In this document: positions 17,441 to 24,906 of the stretch, in pieces
Layout of the letters: each line of letters begins with the position of its first letter
Numbering within the stretch: the first letter of the stretch is position 1
Assembly: GCA_025966315.1 (NCBI GenBank)
Contig: JAOPUZ010000055.1
Span: forward strand, 1-35,887
DNA from: Frankiales bacterium
GTDB taxonomy: Bacteria > Actinomycetota > Actinomycetes > Mycobacteriales > Jatrophihabitantaceae
Length of the DNA: 35,887 nucleotides
Reading direction: 5' to 3'
Position numbers and translations under genes: made by a program
Notes under the pieces: generated by a model
Told to the model about the DNA's origin: nothing
Databases searched by the model: none
The model's input: only the letters and a program-made list of their open reading frames with translations

Positions 17441-17547
17441 TCGCGCTTACACCGACGATTGCCGGTGTCTGGTCGTCACCTGGAGCACCCCACCGCGCGG
17501 AGGGTTGCCGGTCAGCAAGCCAGGGCTTGACGCTGACGCTCATAACC
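17440..17547 (-). ncRNA. SAM-IV-type riboswitch, ABC importer leader
   Basis: On the minus strand: GGTTATGAGCGTCAGC, AAGCCCTGGCTTGCTGA, CCGGCAACCCTCC, GCGGTGGGGTGCTCC and AGGTGACGACC, closed by GGTT/GACC, then hairpin ACACCG/CGGTGT and AAGCGCGAGG. It is nearly identical in its core to the element at 18896-19006. It lies about 400 bases upstream of the permease start and 40 bases after the ssuD stop, and should reduce importer expression when SAM is high. Confidence 0.9.
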
Positions 17548-17554
17548 GCCCTCC

Positions 17555-17588
17555 ACGTTATCCGCTCCCGAGCTCAGAGACAATGTCT
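17555..17588 (-). promoter_or_regulatory. promoter and palindrome for the second SAM-IV switch
   Basis: Minus-strand TTGTCT (17578-17583) and TAACGT (17555-17560) are 17 bases apart, with the expected start at the first base of the riboswitch. The perfect 11-bp palindrome AGACAATGTCT (17578-17588) covers the -35 box and overlaps the ssuD stop codon (17587-17589). Confidence 0.5.
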
Positions 17589-18771
17589 AGTGCTGTGATA
17601 GGGATTGCGTTTTCGTCGGCACCGTTTTCGTCGGCACCGTTTTCGTCGGCACAAGTGGTCGCACTTCCTCGGCGAAGCGGTACGCCTCTTCCAGATGTGG
17701 ATATCCGGACAGGATGAACTCGTCGATGCCGACCGCCCGATAATCAGCAATGCGTTCGGCAACCTGCTCGTGGCTACCGACCAGGGCCGTCCCGGCGCCG
17801 CCGCGAACCAGACCGATGCCGGCCCAGAGGTTGGGCGCGACCACTAGTCGCTCGCGTGATCCACCGTGCAGGTCGAGCATTCGGCTCTGCCCGACCGACT
17901 CCAGCGCCCGAAGCCGACGCTGGCCGGCGGCGATCTCGGCGTCGTCCAAGCCGGCAATCAGGGCGTCGGCGTCTCGCCAGGCCTGCTCGGCCGTGTCCCG
18001 GCTGATCACGTGGATGCGCAGCCCGAAACGCACCGAGCGGCCCTGCTGCAACGCTCGATCACGTACCTGGGACAGCTTCTCGGCGACCAGGCCGGGCGGC
18101 TCGCCCCAGGTCAAATAGGTGTCGGCGTGCCGCGCGGCCAGCTCGAAAGCGGGATCGGACGACCCGCCCAGGTACACCCGCGGTATCGGCTCGGGTGGGT
18201 GACGCAGCAGTGAGTCGTCCAGCGTGAAGTGTTCACCCCTATGGCTGAACGAAGCTCCCGTCCAGGATTGGCGGACGACATCGAGGAACTCCTCGGCGCG
18301 GGCGTAACGCGCATCGTGGGAGAGCGGGTCGCCGAAGGCGCGTTGCTCGGCGTCGCTGCTGCCGGCCACCACGTTGAGCAGCAACCGCCCGCCCGACAAC
18401 CGTTGGAAGGTCGCTGACATGTGCGCGGCGAGCGCCGGCTCGATGAGTCCGGGCCGGAATGCCACCAGGAACTTCAGTCGGGTCGTCTGGGCCATCAGGG
18501 CCGAGGTCACCACCCACGCGTCCTCGCAATGGGCACCGGTCGGCGTTAGCACCGCTTCGTAGCCGAGCTGGTCCGCCGCCCGCGCGAGCTGGCCGAGATA
18601 CTCCAGCGTCGCCGGACGCTCCGTCAGACCGGGGCGTGGTGTCGAGGTCTGGGCGGAGCTTGGTGTCGCGGTCGGCGTGGCGCCGGCACCGATACCAAGG
18701 CCATGGACGGCGCCACCCAACTGGCGGCCGTCACCGCCGGTGGGCAAGAACCAATGGAACACCGAATTCAC
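17587..18771 (-). CDS. ssuD: SsuD-type FMNH2-dependent alkanesulfonate monooxygenase
   Basis: 394 aa from GTG 18771. The N-terminus VFHWFLPTGGDGRQLGG is that of SsuD, followed by GYEAVLTPTGAHCEDAWVV, FLVAFRPGLIEPALAAHM, RLLLNVVAGSSDAEQRAFGD and GGSSDPAFELAARHADTYLTWGEPP. SsuD cleaves alkanesulfonates with O2 and FMNH2 to sulfite and an aldehyde. No ssuABC-type importer or ssuE is adjacent, but a flavin reductase is encoded at 24059 and an ABC importer begins 550 bases downstream. The C-terminus carries three copies of VPTKT. The gene is divergent from the other monooxygenases and has no riboswitch on its own strand. Confidence 0.9.
   Translation of the reverse strand: MNSVFHWFLPTGGDGRQLGGAVHGLGIGAGATPTATPSSAQTSTPRPGLTERPATLEYLGQLARAADQLGYEAVLTPTGAHCEDAWVVTSALMAQTTRLKFLVAFRPGLIEPALAAHMSATFQRLSGGRLLLNVVAGSSDAEQRAFGDPLSHDARYARAEEFLDVVRQSWTGASFSHRGEHFTLDDSLLRHPPEPIPRVYLGGSSDPAFELAARHADTYLTWGEPPGLVAEKLSQVRDRALQQGRSVRFGLRIHVISRDTAEQAWRDADALIAGLDDAEIAAGQRRLRALESVGQSRMLDLHGGSRERLVVAPNLWAGIGLVRGGAGTALVGSHEQVAERIADYRAVGIDEFILSGYPHLEEAYRFAEEVRPLVPTKTVPTKTVPTKTQSLSQH
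17610..17654 (-). repeat. 15-bp tandem repeat x3 at the ssuD 3' end
   Basis: TTTTCGTCGGCACCG on the plus strand is repeated at 17610-17624 and 17625-17639, with a third copy altered in its last bases (17640-17654). It encodes VPTKT three times in the protein tail. Confidence 0.85.
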
Positions 18772-18854
18772 CAGGCACCACTCTCGGTTGTCAGTTCTGG
18801 GTGTAGCGGAATGGTAGGCGAACGTATTCCGTTGCTATGTCCATCACATCTATA

Positions 18855-18888
18855 GGGATTGCATGCATCCCATGAGTCGCGTTAGGGT
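18855..18888 (+). promoter_or_regulatory. promoter and inverted repeat for the monooxygenase operon
   Basis: TTGCAT (18859-18864) and TAGGGT (18883-18888) are 18 bases apart and place the start at about the first riboswitch base. The 17-bp inverted repeat GGGATTGCATGCATCCC (18855-18871) covers the -35 box and lies between this operon and the divergent ssuD. It could be an operator for both. Confidence 0.5.
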
Positions 18889-18895
18889 CGGATCT

Positions 18896-19006
18896 GGTTA
18901 TGAGTGTCAGCGTCAAGCCCTGGCTTGCTGACCGGCAACCCTCCTCCATCGGCGGGGTGCTCCAGGTGACGACCAGGCGGATCGCTTCCCCGGTTCGCAA
19001 GCGTGG
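18896..19006 (+). ncRNA. SAM-IV-type riboswitch, monooxygenase operon leader
   Basis: GGTTATGAGTGTCAGC, AAGCCCTGGCTTGCTGA, CCGGCAACCCTCC, GGCGGGGTGCTCC and AGGTGACGACC (ending 18974) form the core, closed by GGTT/GACC. Then come the hairpin CGCTT/AAGCG (18983-19003) and GCAAGCGTGG. This matches the order of the actinobacterial SAM-IV class. A GGGC/GCCC stem follows at 19014-19027. The leader peptide starts 46 bases later and the first operon gene at 19212. Confidence 0.92.
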
Positions 19007-19052
19007 ACGTCGGCGGGCTGCGGCCCGACTGGCAGGAATGAGGTGGCGAGAA

Positions 19053-19139
19053 ATGACGCTCCGCTACGTGGCGTTCTCCCGCCGGCATATCGATTTGCAG
19101 CGCGTCTCCGGCGCGCTGTGTCCCGGCCGTCGCCGATAG
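19053..19139 (+). CDS. putative cysteine-sensing leader peptide of the monooxygenase operon
   Basis: 28-aa ORF, ATG 19053 with GAGG nine bases upstream, stop TAG 19137-19139. Residues 10-24 are RRHIDLQRVSGALCP, followed by the basic tail GRRR. The single Cys23 codon is TGT at 19119-19121. A GTCGC/GCGAC hairpin (19129-19143) begins eight bases after that codon and includes the stop codon, so a ribosome stalled at Cys23 would disturb it. An in-frame extension to 18900 would have to be read from the riboswitch itself and is rejected. The type matches small actinobacterial sulfur leader peptides. Confidence 0.75.
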   Translation: MTLRYVAFSRRHIDLQRVSGALCPGRRR

Positions 19140-19211
19140 CGACTCGCCGCCTGCGCCCGGCCATCGCGTCCGGACCCGCACTGTTCCCCCACTCAGAGAG
19201 TTGATCTCGAC

Positions 19212-20417
19212 ATGCCCGTACCCACTCCACCCCTTCATCTTGCCGTCGCGCTGGACGGCGCCGGCTGGCATCCCGCCGCCTGGCGCGAGCCGACCGCGCG
19301 GCCGACCGAGCTTCTGCACGCGCGCTACTGGGCCGACCTGGCCGCCGAGGCCGAACGCGGCTTGCTCGACTTCATCACGCTCGAGGACTCCCTCGGCTTG
19401 CAGGCCGCGCCGCTAACCGAATCCGACCAGCGCACCGACCAGGTCCGAGGTCGGCTCGACGCTGTCCTGGTCGCGGCCCGGATCGCGCCACTCACCCGGC
19501 ATCTCGGTCTGATTCCGACCGCCATCGTCACCCACACAGAGCCATTCCACCTATCCAAAGCCATCGCCACCCTGGACTACGTCAGCAGCGGGCGAGCCGG
19601 CCTGCAGGTCAAGGTCTCGGCCCGAGCGGACGAGGCCGCCCTGTTCGGGCGTCGCACCATTGCGCCGATCAAGCTCGCCGAACTACAGCAACCAGCGGTG
19701 CAGGTGCTGATCGAGGAACTGTTCTCCGAAGCCACCGACTACGTCGAGGTGCTCCGTCGACTCTGGGACAGCTGGGAGGACGACGCCGAGATCCGCGATT
19801 TCGCACCGGGTCGTTTCGTCGACCGCAACAAGCTGCATTACATCGACTTCGAAGGATCCCGGTTCAGCGTCAAAGGGCCGTCGATAACTCCACGTCCACC
19901 GCAGGGCCAGCCGATCGTGAGTGCGCTGGCCCATCAGAGCCGTCCGTTCGAACTGGTGGCCACCTCAGCCGACGTCGGGTACGTCACTCCGCGCGACGCC
20001 GCACACGCCGCCGAGATCGTGAACGAAATCCGGACGCGGCAGGACGCCGCCGGTCGCTCGGAAGAAGCCGTGCACGTTTTCGGTGACCTCGTCGTGTTTC
20101 TCGACGAAATCGAAGCTGCGGCCGTGGCGCGCAAAAAACGTCTGGACGAGACCGCGGGGACCGAGTACACCAGCGATGCGCTCATCTTCACCGGTTCGCC
20201 GTCGCAGCTGGCCGATCTGTTGCTGGACTGGCAGCGGGCCGGCCTGACCGGATTCCGGCTGCGCCCCGGCGCGCTGCCCGACGATCTGGAGTCGATCACG
20301 CGTCTGCTGGTACCGGAGTTACAGCGTCGCGGCGCGTTCCGTACGGAGTACGAAGCTGCCACCCTGCGCGGAAACCTCGGGCTGCCCCGACCCACCAACC
20401 GCTATGCCGCCGCCTGA
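19212..20417 (+). CDS. LLM-class flavin-dependent monooxygenase, NtaA/SnaA-like (1)
   Basis: 401-aa luciferase-like TIM-barrel protein. PLHLAVALDGAGWHPAAW, YWADLAAEAERGLLDFITLE, HLGLIPTAIVTHTEPFHLSK, IATLDYVSSGRAGLQVKVSA and a C-terminal LVPELQRRGAFRTEYEAATL place it in the long-chain NtaA/SnaA/DszA branch. A reduced-flavin oxygenation of an organosulfur or organonitrogen compound is expected; the substrate is unknown. It is first in the riboswitch-controlled operon. The ribosome site is weak, so initiation may depend on the leader structure. Confidence 0.85.
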   Translation: MPVPTPPLHLAVALDGAGWHPAAWREPTARPTELLHARYWADLAAEAERGLLDFITLEDSLGLQAAPLTESDQRTDQVRGRLDAVLVAARIAPLTRHLGLIPTAIVTHTEPFHLSKAIATLDYVSSGRAGLQVKVSARADEAALFGRRTIAPIKLAELQQPAVQVLIEELFSEATDYVEVLRRLWDSWEDDAEIRDFAPGRFVDRNKLHYIDFEGSRFSVKGPSITPRPPQGQPIVSALAHQSRPFELVATSADVGYVTPRDAAHAAEIVNEIRTRQDAAGRSEEAVHVFGDLVVFLDEIEAAAVARKKRLDETAGTEYTSDALIFTGSPSQLADLLLDWQRAGLTGFRLRPGALPDDLESITRLLVPELQRRGAFRTEYEAATLRGNLGLPRPTNRYAAA

Positions 20418-20438
20418 GCCAGCAAAGGATTCTCGACC

Positions 20439-21818
20439 ATGAGCAAGCCCATCAAGCAGATCCACCTCGCCGCGCATTTCCCGGGCGTCAACAACACCAC
20501 CGTGTGGAGCGATCCGGCCGCTGGCAGCCATATCGAATTCAGTTCTTTCGCGCACCTGGCTCAGACCGCAGAGCGGGCGAAGTTCGACTTCCTGTTTCTG
20601 GCCGAAGGCCTGAGATTGCGCGAACAGAGTGGAAAGATCTACGACCTCGACGTGGTCGGTCGCCCGGACACCTTCACGGTGCTGGCGGCGCTGGCCGCGG
20701 TAACCGATCGGCTCGGCCTGGCCGGCACGATCAATTCCACCTTCAACGAGCCGTACGAGGTGGCCCGACAGTTCGCCAGCCTGGATCACCTGTCCACCGG
20801 GCGAGCGGCGTGGAACGTCGTCACGTCGTGGGATGCGTACACCGGCGAGAACTTCCGTCGCGGCGGATACCTCGCTCAGGACGACCGCTATTCCCGCGCT
20901 GAACAGTTCATGCGTACGACCTGGGAGCTGTTCGACTCGTGGCACGAGGGTGACATCGTCGCCGACAAGCAGAGCGGTCAGTTCTTGAGCCATCCCGACG
21001 TCGGCGCGTTCTCGCACCACGATGCGCACTTCGACATCGCCGGGCAGTTCAGCGTGCCGCGCAGCCCGCAGGGTCGTCCGGTGATCTTCCAGGCCGGTGA
21101 CTCCGAACAGGGACGCGAGTTCGCGGCCGCCACCGCCGACGCGATCTTCAGCCGGCACTCGACGTTCGACGACGGACAGGCATTTTATGCCGACGTGAAA
21201 AGGCGATTGACCCGCTACGGTCGCCGGTCCGAGCAGCTGTTGATCTTGCCGGCCGCGACGTTCACGCTCGGTGACACCGACGCCGACGCCGCGGAACTGG
21301 CGCACGAGGTGCGTCTGCAGCAGGTCAGTGGACAGACCGCGATCAATTTCCTCGAGCAGCTGTGGAACCGGGACCTGTCGGCCTACGACCCGGACGGCCC
21401 CTTGCCGGACATCGATCCGGAACTGGGCGAGCCCAAGATCGCACGGGGCACGGCCCGGGCCCGGCAGTTCACCGACCGGCTGGCCACCGCGGCCGAGTGG
21501 CGCGCCATTGCCGAGTCCAAGAAACTGTCCATCCGCGAGCTGATGATCGAGCTGACCGGACGGCAGTCGTTCGTCGGCTCGGCCAGCACGATCGCCGAGC
21601 AGATCAATCGCTTCGTCCAAGCCGATGCCAGTGACGGCTTCATTCTCGTCCCGCATATCACCCCGGGCGGTCTGGACGGCTTCGCCGACCGCGTCGTCCC
21701 GCTCCTGCAGGAGCAGGGCGTTTTCCGGACCGAGTACGAAGGGTCGACCCTGCGTGATCATCTCGGGCTCAGCCGGCCGGAATCCGGGCGGGCCTCGGCC
21801 GAACGGGCGGCATCGTGA
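20439..21818 (+). CDS. LLM-class flavin-dependent monooxygenase, NtaA/DszA-like (2)
   Basis: 459 aa with the full features of the NtaA/SnaA/DszA group: IHLAAHFPGVNNTTVWSDP, KFDFLFLAEGLRLREQSG, TINSTFNEPYEVARQFASLD, TGRAAWNVVTSWDAYTGENF, RYSRAEQFMRTTWELFDSW, VPRSPQGRPVIFQAGDSEQG and HITPGGLDGFADRVVPLLQE. Members oxygenate sulfones, nitrilotriacetate and related compounds with FMNH2 from a separate reductase. AGCAAAGGA lies ten bases upstream of ATG 20439. The substrate is undetermined; operon context favours a sulfone, sulfonate or thioether. Confidence 0.9.
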   Translation: MSKPIKQIHLAAHFPGVNNTTVWSDPAAGSHIEFSSFAHLAQTAERAKFDFLFLAEGLRLREQSGKIYDLDVVGRPDTFTVLAALAAVTDRLGLAGTINSTFNEPYEVARQFASLDHLSTGRAAWNVVTSWDAYTGENFRRGGYLAQDDRYSRAEQFMRTTWELFDSWHEGDIVADKQSGQFLSHPDVGAFSHHDAHFDIAGQFSVPRSPQGRPVIFQAGDSEQGREFAAATADAIFSRHSTFDDGQAFYADVKRRLTRYGRRSEQLLILPAATFTLGDTDADAAELAHEVRLQQVSGQTAINFLEQLWNRDLSAYDPDGPLPDIDPELGEPKIARGTARARQFTDRLATAAEWRAIAESKKLSIRELMIELTGRQSFVGSASTIAEQINRFVQADASDGFILVPHITPGGLDGFADRVVPLLQEQGVFRTEYEGSTLRDHLGLSRPESGRASAERAAS

Positions 21819-22918
21819 AATTCCTGGCCATAACGCTGATCGTCCATGCGCCGGATCCGATTACCGGTATCCAGAAACCGACCTACGACCGGTTCCAGGA
21901 AGTGATCGACAATGCCATTTTGGCCGAGGACCTGGGCTTCGACGGCTTCGGTGTCGGGGAACGCCATGAGCGGCCGTTCATCTCCTCATCGCCGCCGGTG
22001 GTCTTGAGTCACATTGCCGCGCTCACCAAGACCATTCGGCTGTTCACGGCCGTCACGACGCTGAGCCTGCTCGACCCGGTCCGGGCCTATGAGGACTATG
22101 CGACGCTGGATCACGTGTCGGGCGGACGGCTGGAGTTGATCATCGGCAAGGGGAACGGCGCCGCGCAGCGGGAACTGTTCCACGTCACGCCCGAGGATCA
22201 GTGGGAACGCAACGCCGAAAGCTATGAACTGTTCCGCCAGATCTGGCGCAACGACAAGGTCAGTGCCACGCCGAAGTTCCGGCCGTCACTGCAGGACGCC
22301 GAGGTGTGGCCGCGCCCATTGCAGACGCCCATCCGGATCTGGCACGGCAGCGCCACCAGCCGCGAATCGGTCGACCTGGCCGCTCGTTACGGTGACCCGC
22401 TGTTCTCGGCCAACGTCACGAATCCCATCGAGCCGTACGCGGAATTGATCCGCTATTACCGCGAGCGCTGGGTCCATTACGGCAACGACCCGGCGTCGGC
22501 CGTGGTCGGCGCCGGTACCGCGGGGTATTACTCGACCCGCAACTCCCAGGACGCGATCGACACGTATCGACCCGTGTTCCAGGACCAGCTTGCCTTCCAG
22601 AAGCGGCTCGGACTGGAACCCGTTTTCCATACTCTCGAGGACTTCGTGGAACGCAGTTCTGCACTGATCGGCAGCCCACAACAGGTGATCGAGAAGGTGC
22701 ACCGCTACCACGAGCAGTTCGGCCACACGGTGTTGCACCTGCACGCCGATGCCGGTGGCCTGACCGACGATCAGCACCGCGAAGCGCTGGAGCTGTTCCA
22801 GTCCGACATCGCCCCGGAGCTGCGCCGCACGATCGCCGACCCACCATGGGGAGCCAGCCAGGGCAGCGGGACCGCGATTCGCGCGGCCGCAGGTGATTCC
22901 GTTCCCGCGACCGTCTGA
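21815..22918 (+). CDS. LLM-class flavin-dependent oxidoreductase (3)
   Basis: 367 aa from GTG 21815, overlapping the previous stop by four bases (GTGA). FLAITLIVHAPDP, DLGFDGFGVGERHERPFISS, KTIRLFTAVTTLSLLDPVRA, YATLDHVSGGRLELIIGKGN and IRIWHGSATSRESVDLAARY follow the alkanal monooxygenase-like fold. The C-terminal 40 residues are Ala/Pro-rich and beyond the barrel. It belongs to a different subfamily from its two upstream neighbours. Use of FMNH2 is more likely than F420, given the reductase in the operon. Confidence 0.85.
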   Translation: MKFLAITLIVHAPDPITGIQKPTYDRFQEVIDNAILAEDLGFDGFGVGERHERPFISSSPPVVLSHIAALTKTIRLFTAVTTLSLLDPVRAYEDYATLDHVSGGRLELIIGKGNGAAQRELFHVTPEDQWERNAESYELFRQIWRNDKVSATPKFRPSLQDAEVWPRPLQTPIRIWHGSATSRESVDLAARYGDPLFSANVTNPIEPYAELIRYYRERWVHYGNDPASAVVGAGTAGYYSTRNSQDAIDTYRPVFQDQLAFQKRLGLEPVFHTLEDFVERSSALIGSPQQVIEKVHRYHEQFGHTVLHLHADAGGLTDDQHREALELFQSDIAPELRRTIADPPWGASQGSGTAIRAAAGDSVPATV

Positions 22919-22931
22919 AGAGGACAAGCCG

Positions 22932-24062
22932 ATGACCAATACACCGTTGACCGTGCTGGACCTGGTGCCGATCTCGTCCGGATCCAACGCCACCGAAGCG
23001 TTGCGTAACAGCATCGATCTCGCTCAACAGGCCGAGCGTTTCGGCTACCGCCGATACTGGTTTGCCGAACACCATCTCAATCCAGGTGTTGCCGGTACCT
23101 CGCCGGCTGTGCTGCTGGCGCTGACCGCGGGCGCGACCTCGACCATCCGGCTCGGCGCGGGAGCTGTTCAGCTCGGGCACCGCACCGCCTTGTCCACCGT
23201 CGAGGAGTTCGGCTTGCTCGATGCGCTGCACCCGGGTCGCTTCGACCTGGGACTGGGCCGCTCCGGTGGGCGTCCGGCTGAGCCGGCCAAGGTTCCCGCG
23301 CTCGTGGGGGCACCAGCCGTTGCCGACGGTCGCACCGCGAACGGGCTGCGGATCCCAGCCAAGTTCAGCTTCCAGCACCTGCTCGGCTCCCCACGATTCG
23401 CCATGCAGAAAGCATTGCTCGCACAACCCAACGCCACGCCGCAGAATTACACCGAGCAGATCAACGACATCCTCGAGCTCATCGACGGGACGTACCGCTC
23501 AGCCGACGGGGTGGAGGCACACGTGATCCCAGGTGAGCACGCCGATCTGCAAGTGTGGATCCTGGGCAGCAGCGGCGGCGAAAGCGCGCAAGTTGCCGGT
23601 TCCAACGGCCTGCGGTTTGCCGCGAACTATCACGTCAGTCCCGCCACCGTGCTTGAAGCAGTCGAAGGCTACCGAGCGGCCTTCGTCCCGTCGCCCGGAC
23701 TCGCCAGACCACACGTCAGTGTGTCGGCCGACGTCGTTGTCGCCGAAGACGAAGCAGCGGCGCGTGAATTGGCTACCGGCTACGGCCTGTGGGTTCGTAG
23801 CATTCGCACCGCCGAAGGCGCCATCGAGTTCCCGACTCCGGCGCAGGCCCGAGCCCACGCCTGGACCGACGAGGACCGGGCGCTGGTCGAGGACCGCGTC
23901 GAGACGCAGTTCGTCGGTTCCGCGGCGCAGGTCGCGGACCACCTCGAACGGTTGCGGGACGCCACCGGAGCGGACGAGCTCATCGTCACCACCATCACCC
24001 ACGATCACGCCGACCGGATCCGTTCCTACGAACTCCTGGCCCAGGAGTGGGCCGCCCGATGA
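22932..24062 (+). CDS. LLM-class flavin-dependent oxidoreductase, MsnO8-like (4)
   Basis: 376 aa. ATG 22932 is used because AGAGGA lies seven bases upstream; a longer in-frame ORF from 22893 would overlap the previous gene. LTVLDLVPISSGSNATEALR, YRRYWFAEHHLNPGVAGTSP, STIRLGAGAVQLGHRTALS and LLDALHPGRFDLGLGRSGGR are typical of the MsnO8/YhbW luciferase-like branch. The end overlaps the flavin reductase start (ATGA), so the two products are made in step and may act as a pair. Confidence 0.87.
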   Translation: MTNTPLTVLDLVPISSGSNATEALRNSIDLAQQAERFGYRRYWFAEHHLNPGVAGTSPAVLLALTAGATSTIRLGAGAVQLGHRTALSTVEEFGLLDALHPGRFDLGLGRSGGRPAEPAKVPALVGAPAVADGRTANGLRIPAKFSFQHLLGSPRFAMQKALLAQPNATPQNYTEQINDILELIDGTYRSADGVEAHVIPGEHADLQVWILGSSGGESAQVAGSNGLRFAANYHVSPATVLEAVEGYRAAFVPSPGLARPHVSVSADVVVAEDEAAARELATGYGLWVRSIRTAEGAIEFPTPAQARAHAWTDEDRALVEDRVETQFVGSAAQVADHLERLRDATGADELIVTTITHDHADRIRSYELLAQEWAAR

Positions 24063-24559
24063 CGAACACCCTCGAGTCGGGCGAACTGCGGCGGGTACTC
24101 GGCGCGTTCCCCACCGGCGTCACGGCAATCGCCGCTCTCGGCGAGGACGGCCGGCCGGTTGGGTTGGCGGCCAGCTCGTTCACGTCCGTCTCGCTCGAGC
24201 CCCCTCTGGTGTCGGTGTGCGTCGCCCATACGTCCACCACTTGGCCGGCGTTGCGAGGCCGTGATCGCCTCGGGGTCAGCGTCCTGGGTGCCCATCAGGA
24301 ACGAGCTGGTCGCCAGTTGAGCGCCGCCGGTCAGGATCGATTCCTCGATCTGGCATGGCATACCGGCATCGACGGTGCGGTTCTGGTCACGGGCGCCAGC
24401 GCCTGGTTCGAATGCAGCATCGAACAACAGATCCGGGCCGGTGACCACGACATCATCTTGCTCCGTGTTCACGACGTGCAGGCCGACCACGACGTGGCGC
24501 CCTTGGTCTTTCATGCCAGCAAGTTCCGGCGGCTCGAACGAGAGGACTTCCCGGTCTGA
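24059..24559 (+). CDS. flavin reductase (HpaC/FMN reductase-like domain)
   Basis: 166 aa starting in the ATGA overlap at 24059. LRRVLGAFPTGVTAIAAL, GLAASSFTSVSLEPPLVSV, LGVSVLGAHQERAGRQLSA, a GHDII-like GDHDIILLRVHDVQA and PLVFHASKFRRLE are the standard split-barrel flavin reductase blocks. Such enzymes use NAD(P)H to supply free FMNH2 to two-component monooxygenases. As last gene of the operon it probably serves the four LLM enzymes and possibly SsuD. Confidence 0.93.
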   Translation: MTNTLESGELRRVLGAFPTGVTAIAALGEDGRPVGLAASSFTSVSLEPPLVSVCVAHTSTTWPALRGRDRLGVSVLGAHQERAGRQLSAAGQDRFLDLAWHTGIDGAVLVTGASAWFECSIEQQIRAGDHDIILLRVHDVQADHDVAPLVFHASKFRRLEREDFPV

Positions 24560-24682
24560 TCCGCTTTCTTTTTGATCCGTCAGTACTCCTTCGTTGACAG
24601 TCACGATCGCATCATGGGTAATGGCCGATCCTTTTAGCGCGATTACCCAGTCCAGCCGGACGGGCATAACCTGCGTGGCGAC

Positions 24683-24841
24683 GTGGAGCAACTTCAGGTT
24701 GCGGCTCGCGCGGTGGCCTTAGGCGGGACGAGCCAGCAGGTCGAGGCCGCACAAGAGGTGTTGGCTCAGGCTCGCCGTGCGCTGTATTTGATCCTGGCGC
24801 AGGATGGGCAAGAGACCGATTCGGGTGCGCCCACCTCATGA
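24683..24841 (+). CDS. doubtful 52-aa ORF or gene fragment
   Basis: From GTG 24683 to TGA 24839-24841. The frame is open from 24639 but has no ATG. The product is helical and Ala/Gln-rich (QLQVAARAVALGG, QVEAAQEVLAQARRALYLIL) with coding-like third positions. No family recognised and no clear ribosome site. An inverted repeat GGGTAAT (24616-24622) / ATTACCC (24642-24648) lies just upstream. It may be the tail of a lost gene. Confidence 0.3.
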   Translation: MEQLQVAARAVALGGTSQQVEAAQEVLAQARRALYLILAQDGQETDSGAPTS

Positions 24842-24853
24842 AAGCACCCGGAC

Positions 24854-24894
24854 TGTGGAAGGAATTGCCGCCCTGCGCGCCAATTCCTTCCACA
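24854..24894. terminator. 14-bp perfect inverted repeat, bidirectional terminator
   Basis: TGTGGAAGGAATTG (24854-24867) and CAATTCCTTCCACA (24881-24894) pair perfectly with a 13-nt GC-rich loop. It lies between the end of the monooxygenase region and the convergent PIN gene, whose stop is 13 bases away. Confidence 0.75.
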
Positions 24895-24906
24895 ATCGAT
24901 GGGAAA

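Noticed and set aside
18900-19139. 79-codon ORF covering the third riboswitch
   Set aside because: Its first 50 codons are the conserved RNA element; only the last 28 codons have a ribosome site and a known peptide pattern.
20319-21761. Long minus-strand reading frame (480 codons)
   Set aside because: Mirror frame of the DszA-like gene at 20439-21818, a common artefact in high-GC DNA.
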